Positions 18,294 to 25,904 of a stretch of 64,000 nucleotides of DNA are shown here, piece by piece. Under the pieces are notes generated by a model that saw nothing but the letters and a program-made list of their open reading frames with translations, did not search any database and was not told the DNA's origin. Positions within the stretch are counted from its first letter, which is position 1; every line of letters starts with the position of its first letter. A program made the translations under genes and the position numbers. This DNA is from Pedobacter sp. JY14-1 (lineage in GTDB: Bacteria; Bacteroidota; Bacteroidia; Sphingobacteriales; Sphingobacteriaceae): contig NZ_JARJHU010000005.1 of NCBI RefSeq assembly GCF_029269825.1, forward strand, positions 124,001 to 188,000. Reading direction: 5' to 3'.

Positions 18294-19303
18294 TCTTGCG
18301 CTGCTTTACGAAGTCTTCCCCATTTCAGATAAGTGGCTCCCCAGGAGAACCCGGCACCAAATGCAGTGAGGATAATTTTATCACCGTATTTGAAATCGTC
18401 CTTATAATCCCACATCACCAATGGAATGGTTGCCGATGTGGTATTTCCGTATCTGTCAATATTTATCTTGACCTGGTCACCAGAAAGACCCAGATAATCA
18501 CCTACGGACTGGATGATACGCAGATTGGCCTGGTGTGGGATCAGATAATTGATTTGTGAGCTGAGCAGATCGTTGGCCTGCAGTACTTCATTACAGGTAT
18601 CTGTCATTCCTTGTATCGCTGCCTTAAATACTACGCGCCCGTCCTGGCGTACATAATGTAATTGATCGTCCAGGGTCTGCTGGGAAGCGGGAAACCTGGA
18701 ACCGCCTGCAGTAACGATGAGGTTTTCCTTTCCGGAGCCGTCAGTTCTGAAAAAGCTGTCCATAAGACCGACCGGTTCCTCTGTTTGTTCCAGCATGACC
18801 GCACCTGCACCATCTCCGAACAAAATACAGGTATTTCTGTCACTGTAATTCACAATAGAGCTGTTCTTGTCTGCCCCGATCACTACGACTTTCTTACAAC
18901 GGCCGCTTTCGATCATGCTTGCTCCAAGAGTCAATGCATAAAGGAAGCCGCTGCATGCCGCGTTTGTGTCGATGCCCCAGGCCTTGGTCAGACCTGCCTT
19001 TTCGCACACGATGCTTCCTGTCGAAACCATCACATAATCTGGTGTGGAAGTTGAAACGATCACACAGTCTATCTCATGAGGAGTCACGCCTGCATCTGAC
19101 ATCAGACGCTTCAGGGCCCGTACAGCCAAATCGGAAGTAGCCACACCAGGATCATTCACAATCCTTCTTTCCTTTATCCCCGTTCTCGCGACAATCCATT
19201 CATTGTTGGTATCAACCATTTTTTCAAGGTCATGGTTGCTTAAAACGGTGTCAGGGACGTAACCGCCCACTGCCGTGATCACCGCATTCTTCCTTATTCT
19301 CAT
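18290..19303 (-). CDS. fabH: 3-oxoacyl-ACP synthase III (FabH/KAS III)
   Basis: 337 residues with the KAS III catalytic triad: Cys117 (NAACSGF), His257 (IPHQAN) and Asn287 (YGNTTSATIP). It condenses an acyl-CoA primer with malonyl-ACP to start fatty-acid synthesis. The usual GNTSAAS motif is changed to GNTTSATIP, so it may be a paralogue with a different primer. This copy is linked to a thioesterase and not to plsX/rpmF, which also suggests it may not be the housekeeping fabH. It is the promoter-proximal gene of the run. Confidence 0.9.
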   Translation of the reverse strand: MRIRKNAVITAVGGYVPDTVLSNHDLEKMVDTNNEWIVARTGIKERRIVNDPGVATSDLAVRALKRLMSDAGVTPHEIDCVIVSTSTPDYVMVSTGSIVCEKAGLTKAWGIDTNAACSGFLYALTLGASMIESGRCKKVVVIGADKNSSIVNYSDRNTCILFGDGAGAVMLEQTEEPVGLMDSFFRTDGSGKENLIVTAGGSRFPASQQTLDDQLHYVRQDGRVVFKAAIQGMTDTCNEVLQANDLLSSQINYLIPHQANLRIIQSVGDYLGLSGDQVKINIDRYGNTTSATIPLVMWDYKDDFKYGDKIILTAFGAGFSWGATYLKWGRLRKAAQE

Positions 19304-19355
19304 GTGTGTTCGTAATTCTGTAAAGAAGCAGACTTCCGTCTCTCCAAAATTTTCG

Positions 19356-19363
19356 CAAAGTTA
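19356..19363 (-). promoter_or_regulatory. Bacteroidota -7 box upstream of fabH
   Basis: TAACTTTG on the minus strand matches the TAnnTTTG element, 53 bases upstream of the fabH ATG. No convincing -33 TTTG is visible at the usual spacing, so this is a moderate prediction. Confidence 0.4.
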
Positions 19364-19480
19364 CAGCTTCTTTCACATTTTCTGCATGAAACTTTAAACC
19401 ATATGTTTAATTAAAAGGTGTGGATTCAGGATTTATTATATTTTATTACGCACACATTACAGTATATTTCAAGAGTAGTG

Positions 19481-19488
19481 TACCTTTG
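19481..19488 (+). promoter_or_regulatory. Bacteroidota -7 box upstream of the SCO gene
   Basis: TACCTTTG on the plus strand is an exact TAnnTTTG match. It lies 100 bases upstream of the SCO start, which would leave a leader of about 90 bases holding the hairpin at 19500-19528. The -33 element is weak. Confidence 0.45.
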
Positions 19489-19499
19489 CTGACTACGGA

Positions 19500-19528
19500 C
19501 CGGTCGGGTATAAAACCCATACGACCGG
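19500..19528 (+). repeat. Hairpin in the SCO leader
   Basis: CCGGTCG and CGACCGG form a 7-bp perfect stem around a 15-base AT-rich loop containing GGT...ACCC, placed just after the predicted transcription start. It may be an operator for a dimeric regulator or an RNA leader structure. Confidence 0.35.
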
Positions 19529-19587
19529 GGGCGGGCTTCAACTGAGCATAGGCTAATATGCTGACATTAATATCAATAAATTAACAG

Positions 19588-20229
19588 ATGAAATTTTTAC
19601 AGGCGACCTTCGGAATCTTTATCTCCCTGATTTTTTTTACTGCATGTAAACAGCAGACCCGGTTACCCATTCTTGGACCGAGGGAGACCAGACAAGTTAA
19701 GGCGCCGGACGGCACAGTCAGTGTTGATACCATTTATAAAACAATCCCCTCTTTCAGTTTCCTGAACCAGGATAGCCTGCCGCTTACCAACGATACTTTT
19801 AAGGATAAAGTTTATATCGCTGATTTCTTTTTTACTTCCTGTTCTACGATTTGTCCTGTTATGCACAGAAATATGAAGAAGATTTTCGATGACTATAAGA
19901 ACAATCCTGATATTATGTTCCTCTCGCATACGATCGATTTTAAATATGATACACCGTCCAAACTGAAAACATATGCGAAAAAGCTGGGTGTCGATGGGCC
20001 AAAGTGGCAGTTTGCCTATGGTGACAAGGCCGCTGTATACACCATTGCCGAAAAAGACTATCTGGTAGCGGTGATGGAAGACAGCTCTTCCCCGGAAAAT
20101 TATGTACACCAGGGCTGGCTGGTACTTATTGATAAACACCGCAGGATACGTGGTTCCTACGATGGTACAGATGACAAGCAGGTCGCGCAGCTTATACAAG
20201 ATATCCCTGTCCTGCTGGCTGAAAAATAG
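19588..20229 (+). CDS. SCO1/SenC family copper chaperone
   Basis: 213 residues, a lipoprotein (lipobox FFTAC, Cys20) with a thioredoxin fold. The copper site is complete: CSTIC (Cys85, Cys89) and His174 (NYVHQGW). SCO proteins deliver copper to the CuA site of cytochrome c oxidase or act as thiol reductases in its assembly. The cytochrome c lipoprotein gene follows after 17 bases, fitting a respiratory or copper-homeostasis pair. No oxidase subunits are in the window. Confidence 0.9.
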   Translation: MKFLQATFGIFISLIFFTACKQQTRLPILGPRETRQVKAPDGTVSVDTIYKTIPSFSFLNQDSLPLTNDTFKDKVYIADFFFTSCSTICPVMHRNMKKIFDDYKNNPDIMFLSHTIDFKYDTPSKLKTYAKKLGVDGPKWQFAYGDKAAVYTIAEKDYLVAVMEDSSSPENYVHQGWLVLIDKHRRIRGSYDGTDDKQVAQLIQDIPVLLAEK

Positions 20230-20246
20230 CTGATCTTCGACAGAAC

Positions 20247-20681
20247 ATGACTCTTCAAAATCGCATTATCCCTTTTGTTGTCCTGGCCATAGGTACCATT
20301 TGGTCTTGTCAGAATGCAGACCAGCTAAGACAGGATATGTATTATGTGAACGGAAGAGACCTGTATAAAAAACACTGCCAGAACTGTCATGGCATCAGCG
20401 GGGAAGGTCTGGAAAACCTGGTACCCCCGCTTACTGACACTGCCTTTCTGAAGACAAACAAGTACCGCCTGGCCTGCTTCATCAAATATGGAATCGAGGG
20501 TGATACGATCCGCGTCGCTGGACGCACCTATGATGGGAAAATGCCCGCAAACGAAAAGATAGCAAATATTGATATTGCTCAGCTCATCGTATACCTTACC
20601 AATAGTTTCGGGAACAGCCATGGTATGTATACGGCGGAACAGGTAGCAGTAGATCTGGAAGGTTGTAATAAAGGCAGATAA
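20247..20681 (+). CDS. Cytochrome c lipoprotein
   Basis: 144 residues. A hydrophobic signal ends in a lipobox (IWSC, Cys21). The heme-binding motif CQNCH is at residues 44-48 and a likely axial Met99 lies in GKMPAN. It is a small class I mono-heme cytochrome, anchored to a membrane and facing the periplasm. It follows the SCO gene and is probably co-transcribed; electron-transfer partners are unknown. Confidence 0.9.
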   Translation: MTLQNRIIPFVVLAIGTIWSCQNADQLRQDMYYVNGRDLYKKHCQNCHGISGEGLENLVPPLTDTAFLKTNKYRLACFIKYGIEGDTIRVAGRTYDGKMPANEKIANIDIAQLIVYLTNSFGNSHGMYTAEQVAVDLEGCNKGR

Positions 20682-20739
20682 TTTTTCCGGTTCAGGCTGT
20701 TAATCATTAACTTGGTATGGACATCAACGTCGCACACCA

Positions 20740-21813
20740 ATGAACAAAAACCAAATATTAAATGCTGTAATGGCTGTTTTGTGCTTTTGCGCCATTACAT
20801 CAGCGGGTAAGGCCGCAGGTACAAAAAAAGTCTTCTGTTTTTATTACAACTGGTATCAGACCCCGGCTTTTGATGGCAGGGATGAACATTGGTCGCACTG
20901 GATCAACGGAAAGGATCATGGATTTCCGGGTGGAGACAATATTGGTTCTGACTATTTCCCCTCGCTTGGTAATTACAGCACTAAAGATCCCGCTATAGTT
21001 GCCAGGCACATGAAAATGATCGCCGGCGCAGGCATCGATGCTATTTTCCTCACTTACTGGGGTAAAGATCATTTCACCGCCGGGAGCATTCCGGTTATCT
21101 TTGAAGCGGCCGGGAAAGCGGGTGTAAAAGTTGGTTTCCACATTGAGCCATACGGCGGCCGTGATCCGGCTTCGGTAAAAGCAGATATCAAATACATTAT
21201 CGATACCTGGGGAAAACATCCTGCTTTCTATCGTTCTGACACCGGGAAGCCGCTTTTTTTCATTTATGATTCTTACCTCAGCAAGGCAAATGAATGGGCT
21301 GAAGTGCTTCAGTCCAAAGGCAGCAATACCATACGTGACACACCCTATGACGGAGAGTTTATTGGTCTTTGGGTAAAAAGTAATGAGCAGGACTTCTTCC
21401 TTAATTCTGGTTTTGACGGATTTTACACCTATTTCGTTTCAAAGGTATTTGTATATGGCTCTGATCCGAAAAACTGGCCGGAAATGCAGGAATGGGCACT
21501 CAGGAACGGGAAACAGTTTATTCCCTGTGTGGGGCCAGGTTATATTGACGAACGTATCCGTCCTGAAAACAGCGTCAATACGCAGGACAGGAAAAATGGC
21601 AAATATTACGACGATTACTGGAAGCGGGCCATTGCGGTAAAGCCACAGACTATTGCCATTACCTCGTTCAACGAATGGCATGAAGGGACCCAGATCGAAC
21701 CGGCAAAACCGTTTAAGACGAATGGCTTCACTTATCTTGATTACAGGCCCCTGAAGGAAGATTTTTACCTGGTCAGAACCAGGTATTGGTCTGACCAGTT
21801 TTTGAAAAGATAA
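20740..21813 (+). CDS. GH99-type endo-alpha-1,2-mannosidase/mannanase
   Basis: 357 residues with an N-terminal signal peptide. It matches GH99 closely: FCFYYNWYQTP near the start, Glu136 in GFHIEPYGG, and SFNEWHEGTQIEPA near residue 305-318 with the catalytic glutamates. GH99 enzymes cleave internal alpha-1,2-linked mannosides (N-glycan or fungal mannan) with retention of configuration. The gene converges, with one base between, on a GH92 alpha-mannosidase gene, so the pair could act in sequence on mannan. No SusC/SusD pair is adjacent. Confidence 0.9.
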   Translation: MNKNQILNAVMAVLCFCAITSAGKAAGTKKVFCFYYNWYQTPAFDGRDEHWSHWINGKDHGFPGGDNIGSDYFPSLGNYSTKDPAIVARHMKMIAGAGIDAIFLTYWGKDHFTAGSIPVIFEAAGKAGVKVGFHIEPYGGRDPASVKADIKYIIDTWGKHPAFYRSDTGKPLFFIYDSYLSKANEWAEVLQSKGSNTIRDTPYDGEFIGLWVKSNEQDFFLNSGFDGFYTYFVSKVFVYGSDPKNWPEMQEWALRNGKQFIPCVGPGYIDERIRPENSVNTQDRKNGKYYDDYWKRAIAVKPQTIAITSFNEWHEGTQIEPAKPFKTNGFTYLDYRPLKEDFYLVRTRYWSDQFLKR

Positions 21814-21814
21814 A

Positions 21815-23974
21815 CTACCTGGTAGTAACGAGTATTTCACCACCATTTCTGAACAGGTCATGCGAAACAAAAAGGCCTTTGTTTTCGGTACCGTTCACTT
21901 TTACGCTGGTAATCACTCTGCCCTTGCCTGGCTTTTTGATGAGTAGTGTCTTGCCGGTACTGGTCTTCCACCTGATCTCATCAAACAAGGGGGCCGTAAC
22001 CAGATATTCAGGATCTGTTGCTGAAAATGTATATAATCCCAGAGCGCTCAATACATACCAGGCAGACATTTCTCCGGCATCGTCCATACCTGATAAGGTC
22101 AGTCCGTCATGCATACCGTAAAGGTCGTTCATGATGTGGTCCAGTATTTTCTGCGTTTTCTCGGGCTTGCCGATAAACATATAAGCAAAGGGCGCCTCGT
22201 GGTCAGGCTGGTTGCCCTGGCAATACTGCCCGATCATCGTCTCGACATTCCTGGCAATATATTTCGGGTTCCAGGGAAGGGTAAAAAGTGAATCCAGTTT
22301 TGATTCAAACCCCTTTGCCCCACCATACAATTCGATCAGCCCAGGCATATCATGTGGCGCGAAAAAAGATACCTGCCAGGCGTTGGCTTCCCGGTACATA
22401 TATTCATAATATGGATATTCAGGATTGAAATTCTTTATCCATTCACCATTTTCCAGACGCCCTCTCATAAACCTGGTCGACGGATCGAACATATGTTTAT
22501 AATTTTTTGATCTGGTCATAAGCTTTCTGTAGTTGGCCGTATCACCAAGCTTTTTGGCAATTTGCGCAACAGAATAATCATCATATGAATATTCAAGTGT
22601 TTTAGAAACACCCGCCTTTGCCTTCGTTTCTACATGTGGTTTTGCAATATCAGGATCAGAAATGAAGCCTTTGTCCATATATTCCTGCAGGTAAGGACGG
22701 GCTCGTCCCGGTACGTTGGCATTTTTAAGCAAGAGTTCATAGGTACCACGGATGTCGAAATTATCGATTCCCCTTAAATAGGCACCTGCGATTGAAGAGG
22801 CTCCGTGATCACCATGGAAAAAAGTAGGGATGGAACCAGTCTTATCACCGACGTCTTTCATTGACTTAATCACATCCAGAGTGATACCAGGCGTCATCAA
22901 TCCCAGCAACACGTCTTTATTCCGGTAAGTGTCCCATAATGATGGCTCCGTATAATAGTTAAAATCCGATTTGACAATCTCCCGCTTGGCGTCCCGGTAT
23001 TGACCGTTCACATCGCTGCGCAGTGCGGGCCATAATAAAGAACGGTAAAGACAAGAGTAAAGCATTACTTTTTGCTTTTCGGTGCCGCCTTTTACCTGTA
23101 TCGCCGAAAGTAAGGACTCCCAGGTCCGGCTTGCTTCGGTTCGTACTTGTTCAAAAGTCTTATTACCCAGTTCTTTCTCCAGATTTTCCTTAGCGTTTTC
23201 CTGGCTTACGAAAGACAATCCGATCTTAAGTTCAACCGGTCCCTTATTTCCATCTGCCAGGTGAATCACTGCATATCCACTGCGTTCACCTTCATCTTTC
23301 TTATATAGTTCCCTGATTTCGGTATTAAGTTTTACATAGAAGTAAACGTTCTCGCCGCCCTGAAAACCTTTTAATTCCTTACTGTTGACCTGCTCGATGT
23401 TCCAGCCCCTCACCCCGCTCAGCGCCTTGGCCAGGTCAAAAAGTATCTGCCTGTCGCCGGCATCTTTAAATTCATATTTATGGTAACCTGTCCTTAGTGT
23501 GGAGGTCAGGCTTACATTAATTCCATAATCAGACAAGGAAACCTGGTAAAAACCTGGTTCTGCATGTTCCTGCTTATGCGAAAAACGTGAACCGAATTTC
23601 GCTCCGGGTTTGGTCATGGGCAAGATGGGAATGTTGCCTAAATTCCAGTGCCCTTTATTGGTGTGGGTAAAACTTACGATTACAGAATCCTCATATTCGT
23701 ATCCCGCACCGGCTGGCTGATATTTTGTCATCGGACTTAACTGTACCATTGCATTTGGCACAGAACTGCCGGGAAAAGTAAGTCCGGACCAGGCACGCCA
23801 GCCTTCAGGCAGTTTATAACCAAGTATCTTGGGATCTGTCAAAGCTGAAGTGCCAATAAAAGGGTTTACATATCCTGTAACTTTTTTTTGGCTTTGTGCC
23901 TTGCCACCGCCAGAAATCAGCAGCAAAAGCACAGTAATGTTCAATACGTTCTTTTTCCAGGTTTTAAAGTTCAT
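21815..23974 (-). CDS. GH92 alpha-mannosidase
   Basis: 719 residues with a signal peptide (cleavage near SGGGKAQ). GH92 hallmarks are present: VNPFIGTS at the mature N-terminus, FPGSSVPNAMVQLSP, SFTHTNKGHWN, ANAWQVSFFAPHD, GNQPDHEAPF and SGMDDAGEMSAWYVLSALG. GH92 enzymes are calcium-dependent, inverting exo-alpha-mannosidases (often alpha-1,2). The start is fixed by the ATG at 23974 followed by a clean signal peptide. Its stop lies one base from that of the GH99 gene on the other strand. Confidence 0.93.
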   Translation of the reverse strand: MNFKTWKKNVLNITVLLLLISGGGKAQSQKKVTGYVNPFIGTSALTDPKILGYKLPEGWRAWSGLTFPGSSVPNAMVQLSPMTKYQPAGAGYEYEDSVIVSFTHTNKGHWNLGNIPILPMTKPGAKFGSRFSHKQEHAEPGFYQVSLSDYGINVSLTSTLRTGYHKYEFKDAGDRQILFDLAKALSGVRGWNIEQVNSKELKGFQGGENVYFYVKLNTEIRELYKKDEGERSGYAVIHLADGNKGPVELKIGLSFVSQENAKENLEKELGNKTFEQVRTEASRTWESLLSAIQVKGGTEKQKVMLYSCLYRSLLWPALRSDVNGQYRDAKREIVKSDFNYYTEPSLWDTYRNKDVLLGLMTPGITLDVIKSMKDVGDKTGSIPTFFHGDHGASSIAGAYLRGIDNFDIRGTYELLLKNANVPGRARPYLQEYMDKGFISDPDIAKPHVETKAKAGVSKTLEYSYDDYSVAQIAKKLGDTANYRKLMTRSKNYKHMFDPSTRFMRGRLENGEWIKNFNPEYPYYEYMYREANAWQVSFFAPHDMPGLIELYGGAKGFESKLDSLFTLPWNPKYIARNVETMIGQYCQGNQPDHEAPFAYMFIGKPEKTQKILDHIMNDLYGMHDGLTLSGMDDAGEMSAWYVLSALGLYTFSATDPEYLVTAPLFDEIRWKTSTGKTLLIKKPGKGRVITSVKVNGTENKGLFVSHDLFRNGGEILVTTR

Positions 23975-24025
23975 TGTGTGGTTTGTTGTGTTCTTTCAAA
24001 TATAGCACTTTCAGCTTCATTTTTG

Positions 24026-24033
24026 TATCTTTG
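24026..24033 (+). promoter_or_regulatory. -7 box of the RNase P RNA promoter
   Basis: TATCTTTG is an exact TAnnTTTG match ending 6 bases before the predicted 5' end of rnpB, the spacing expected for a Bacteroidota promoter. The -33 element is not obvious. Confidence 0.6.
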
Positions 24034-24039
24034 CCAGCA

Positions 24040-24403
24040 AATACAAGCCGTTCTACCGCTGTCCGTATTTACGGAGGGAGGAAAGTCCGGGCAACACAGG
24101 GCATCCCGCTTCCTAACGGGAAGAGGTTGGGGAATGAACACCCGAACTATGGAAAGTGCAACAGAAAACACACCGCCGATGGCCTTTTAAGGTACAGGTA
24201 AGGTTGAAAACGTGAGGTAAGCGCTCACGACCGTTCCGGGTGACCGGAAAGGATTGTAAACCCCGGGAGTTGAAAGACCAAATAGGCTGACGTATGTAGG
24301 GCTGCCCGTCCGATGTCAGTGGGTAGGTCGTTCGAGGTAAATGGCAACATTTATCCTGGATTAATGGTAGAATTTAACAGAACCCGGCTTACAGGCTTGT
24401 ATT
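24040..24403 (+). ncRNA. rnpB: RNase P RNA (type A)
   Basis: The catalytic RNA of RNase P, which matures tRNA 5' ends. The 5' and 3' ends pair as a perfect 10-bp P1 helix (AATACAAGCC at 24040-24049 with GGCTTGTATT at 24394-24403). The universally conserved GAGGAAAGTCCGGGC occurs near 24078-24092 and the matching 3' element ACAGAACCCGGCTTA near 24378-24392. The loop sequence GAACACCCGAACTATGGAAAGTGCAACAGAAA and the internal AGGTAAGGTTGAAA region fit conserved regions CR II-III. A short T-run follows P1. Length of 364 bases is normal. Confidence 0.95.
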
Positions 24404-24474
24404 TTTTAATTTTAACGGATTCTGAGAAAAACAATATATTAGTGCAGGACAACTAAAAAACTTTAACACACCAA

Positions 24475-25893
24475 ATGGCAAAACTCTTAATAATTGATGA
24501 TGAGCGGGCAATAAGGAGCACATTGCGTGAAATTTTAGAATATGAGAATTATGAAGTAGAAGATATTGACAATGGTGTAGACGGTCTGGAACTAATCAAA
24601 AAAAAGAAATACGACCTTGTACTTTGCGATATAAAAATGAGCAAAATGGATGGCATGGAAGTGTTGGAGCAAGCGCTCGCCTATAGCCCTGACCTGCCCT
24701 TCATTATGATTTCTGGTCATGGTACTGTAGAAACTGCCATTGAAGCCAGTAAGAAGGGCGCATTTGATTTTATTTCCAAACCACCAGACCTCAACAGGCT
24801 CCTGATCACCGTCAGGAACGCACTTGACCGGGGCACACTCGTTACTGAAACAAAGGTTCTTAAAAGAAAGGCTAGTAAGACAAGGGATATACTCGGTAGT
24901 TCAGAGAACATCAACAGAATTAAGGAAACTATCGAGCGTGTGGCGCCTACAGATGCGCGTGTCTTGATTACAGGCGCCAACGGCAGTGGAAAAGAGCTTG
25001 TGGCCCGCTGGCTGCACGAAAAATCTAACCGCTCTGAAAGCCCTCTGATTGAAGTTAACTGCGCTGCCATCCCATCTGAACTGATTGAAAGTGAACTTTT
25101 CGGACATGAAAAGGGCTCATTCACTTCAGCAGTAAAACAACGGATCGGAAAATTTGAGCTGGCCAATGGAGGCACGCTTTTTCTGGATGAGATCGGTGAC
25201 ATGAGCCTTTCTGCCCAGGCAAAGGTTCTCCGTGCGCTACAGGAACATAAAATTACCAGAGTTGGCGGAGAGAAGGAACTTGAAGTCAATGTGAGAGTCC
25301 TTGCGGCAACCAATAAAGATCTGTTGAAAGAAATTGAAGAAGGCAATTTCAGAATGGACCTCTATCACCGTCTTAATGTGATCAATATCCATGTACCTCC
25401 CCTGAATGAACGTACGGAAGATATTCCTGAAATTGCCCAGAGCTTTCTGGAAGACATTTGCCGTGAGTATGGAATGCCGGTTAAGAAGATAAGCGAAGCA
25501 GCCATGTTATCGCTCCAGGCACTCCCATGGACAGGAAACGTCCGGGAGCTGCATAATATGATTGAACGGCTGATCATACTCAGCGACAAAACAATTACTG
25601 AGCATGACGTAATTGCCTTTGCAAATCCTGCCGGCAGCGCGTCGGCAGGGACATCGGGCACCCACAATCATATGGCTCCTGCAAATAACAATAGTAGTGC
25701 TGTTAATGGCATTAACTATGAGAAATTCAGCAATTTCCAGGATTACAAAGATTATGCGGAAAAAGAGTTTATTAAATTCAAACTCGAAAAAAACAACTGG
25801 AATGTGTCCAAAACGGCGGATGACATTGATATCCAGAGAAGTCATCTGTACAGCAAAATTGAAAAGTTCGGATTAAAGAGGACCGCAGAATAG
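24475..25893 (+). CDS. Sigma-54-type response regulator (NtrC family)
   Basis: 472 residues: receiver domain (1-120; acidic pocket DD8-9, phospho-acceptor Asp52 in LCDIKMS, Lys in SKPPD), AAA+ domain (about 145-380; Walker A GANGSGKE, Walker B TLFLDEIGDM, arginine-finger region YHRLNV) and a Fis-type HTH at the end (KNNWNVSKTADDIDIQRSHL). The sigma-54 contact loop, normally GAFTGA, reads GSFTSA (about 212-217). The threonine is kept, and this variant is common in Bacteroidota, so function is plausible. No histidine kinase gene is adjacent. It follows rnpB. Confidence 0.93.
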   Translation: MAKLLIIDDERAIRSTLREILEYENYEVEDIDNGVDGLELIKKKKYDLVLCDIKMSKMDGMEVLEQALAYSPDLPFIMISGHGTVETAIEASKKGAFDFISKPPDLNRLLITVRNALDRGTLVTETKVLKRKASKTRDILGSSENINRIKETIERVAPTDARVLITGANGSGKELVARWLHEKSNRSESPLIEVNCAAIPSELIESELFGHEKGSFTSAVKQRIGKFELANGGTLFLDEIGDMSLSAQAKVLRALQEHKITRVGGEKELEVNVRVLAATNKDLLKEIEEGNFRMDLYHRLNVINIHVPPLNERTEDIPEIAQSFLEDICREYGMPVKKISEAAMLSLQALPWTGNVRELHNMIERLIILSDKTITEHDVIAFANPAGSASAGTSGTHNHMAPANNNSSAVNGINYEKFSNFQDYKDYAEKEFIKFKLEKNNWNVSKTADDIDIQRSHLYSKIEKFGLKRTAE

Positions 25894-25904
25894 CGGTCCT
25901 CTTT
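25875..25904. terminator. Bidirectional terminator
   Basis: AAAGAGGACCGC (25875-25886) and GCGGTCCTCTTT (25893-25904) form a perfect 12-bp stem with a 6-base loop, with A- and T-rich flanks. It overlaps the stop codon of the response regulator and reaches the last base of the convergent CLC gene, so it can serve both. Confidence 0.8.

Noticed and set aside
19663..20199. Minus-strand frame of 178 codons opposite the SCO gene
   Set aside because: Antisense to a gene with intact copper-site residues; no independent support.
21766..21785. 8-bp hairpin TACCTGGT/ACCAGGTA near the end of the GH99 gene
   Set aside because: Inside coding sequence, without a T-run on either strand; too weak to call a terminator.
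24717..25346. Minus-strand frame of 209 codons inside the sigma-54 regulator
   Set aside because: Ser/Leu/Arg-rich shadow of the AAA+ coding sequence.
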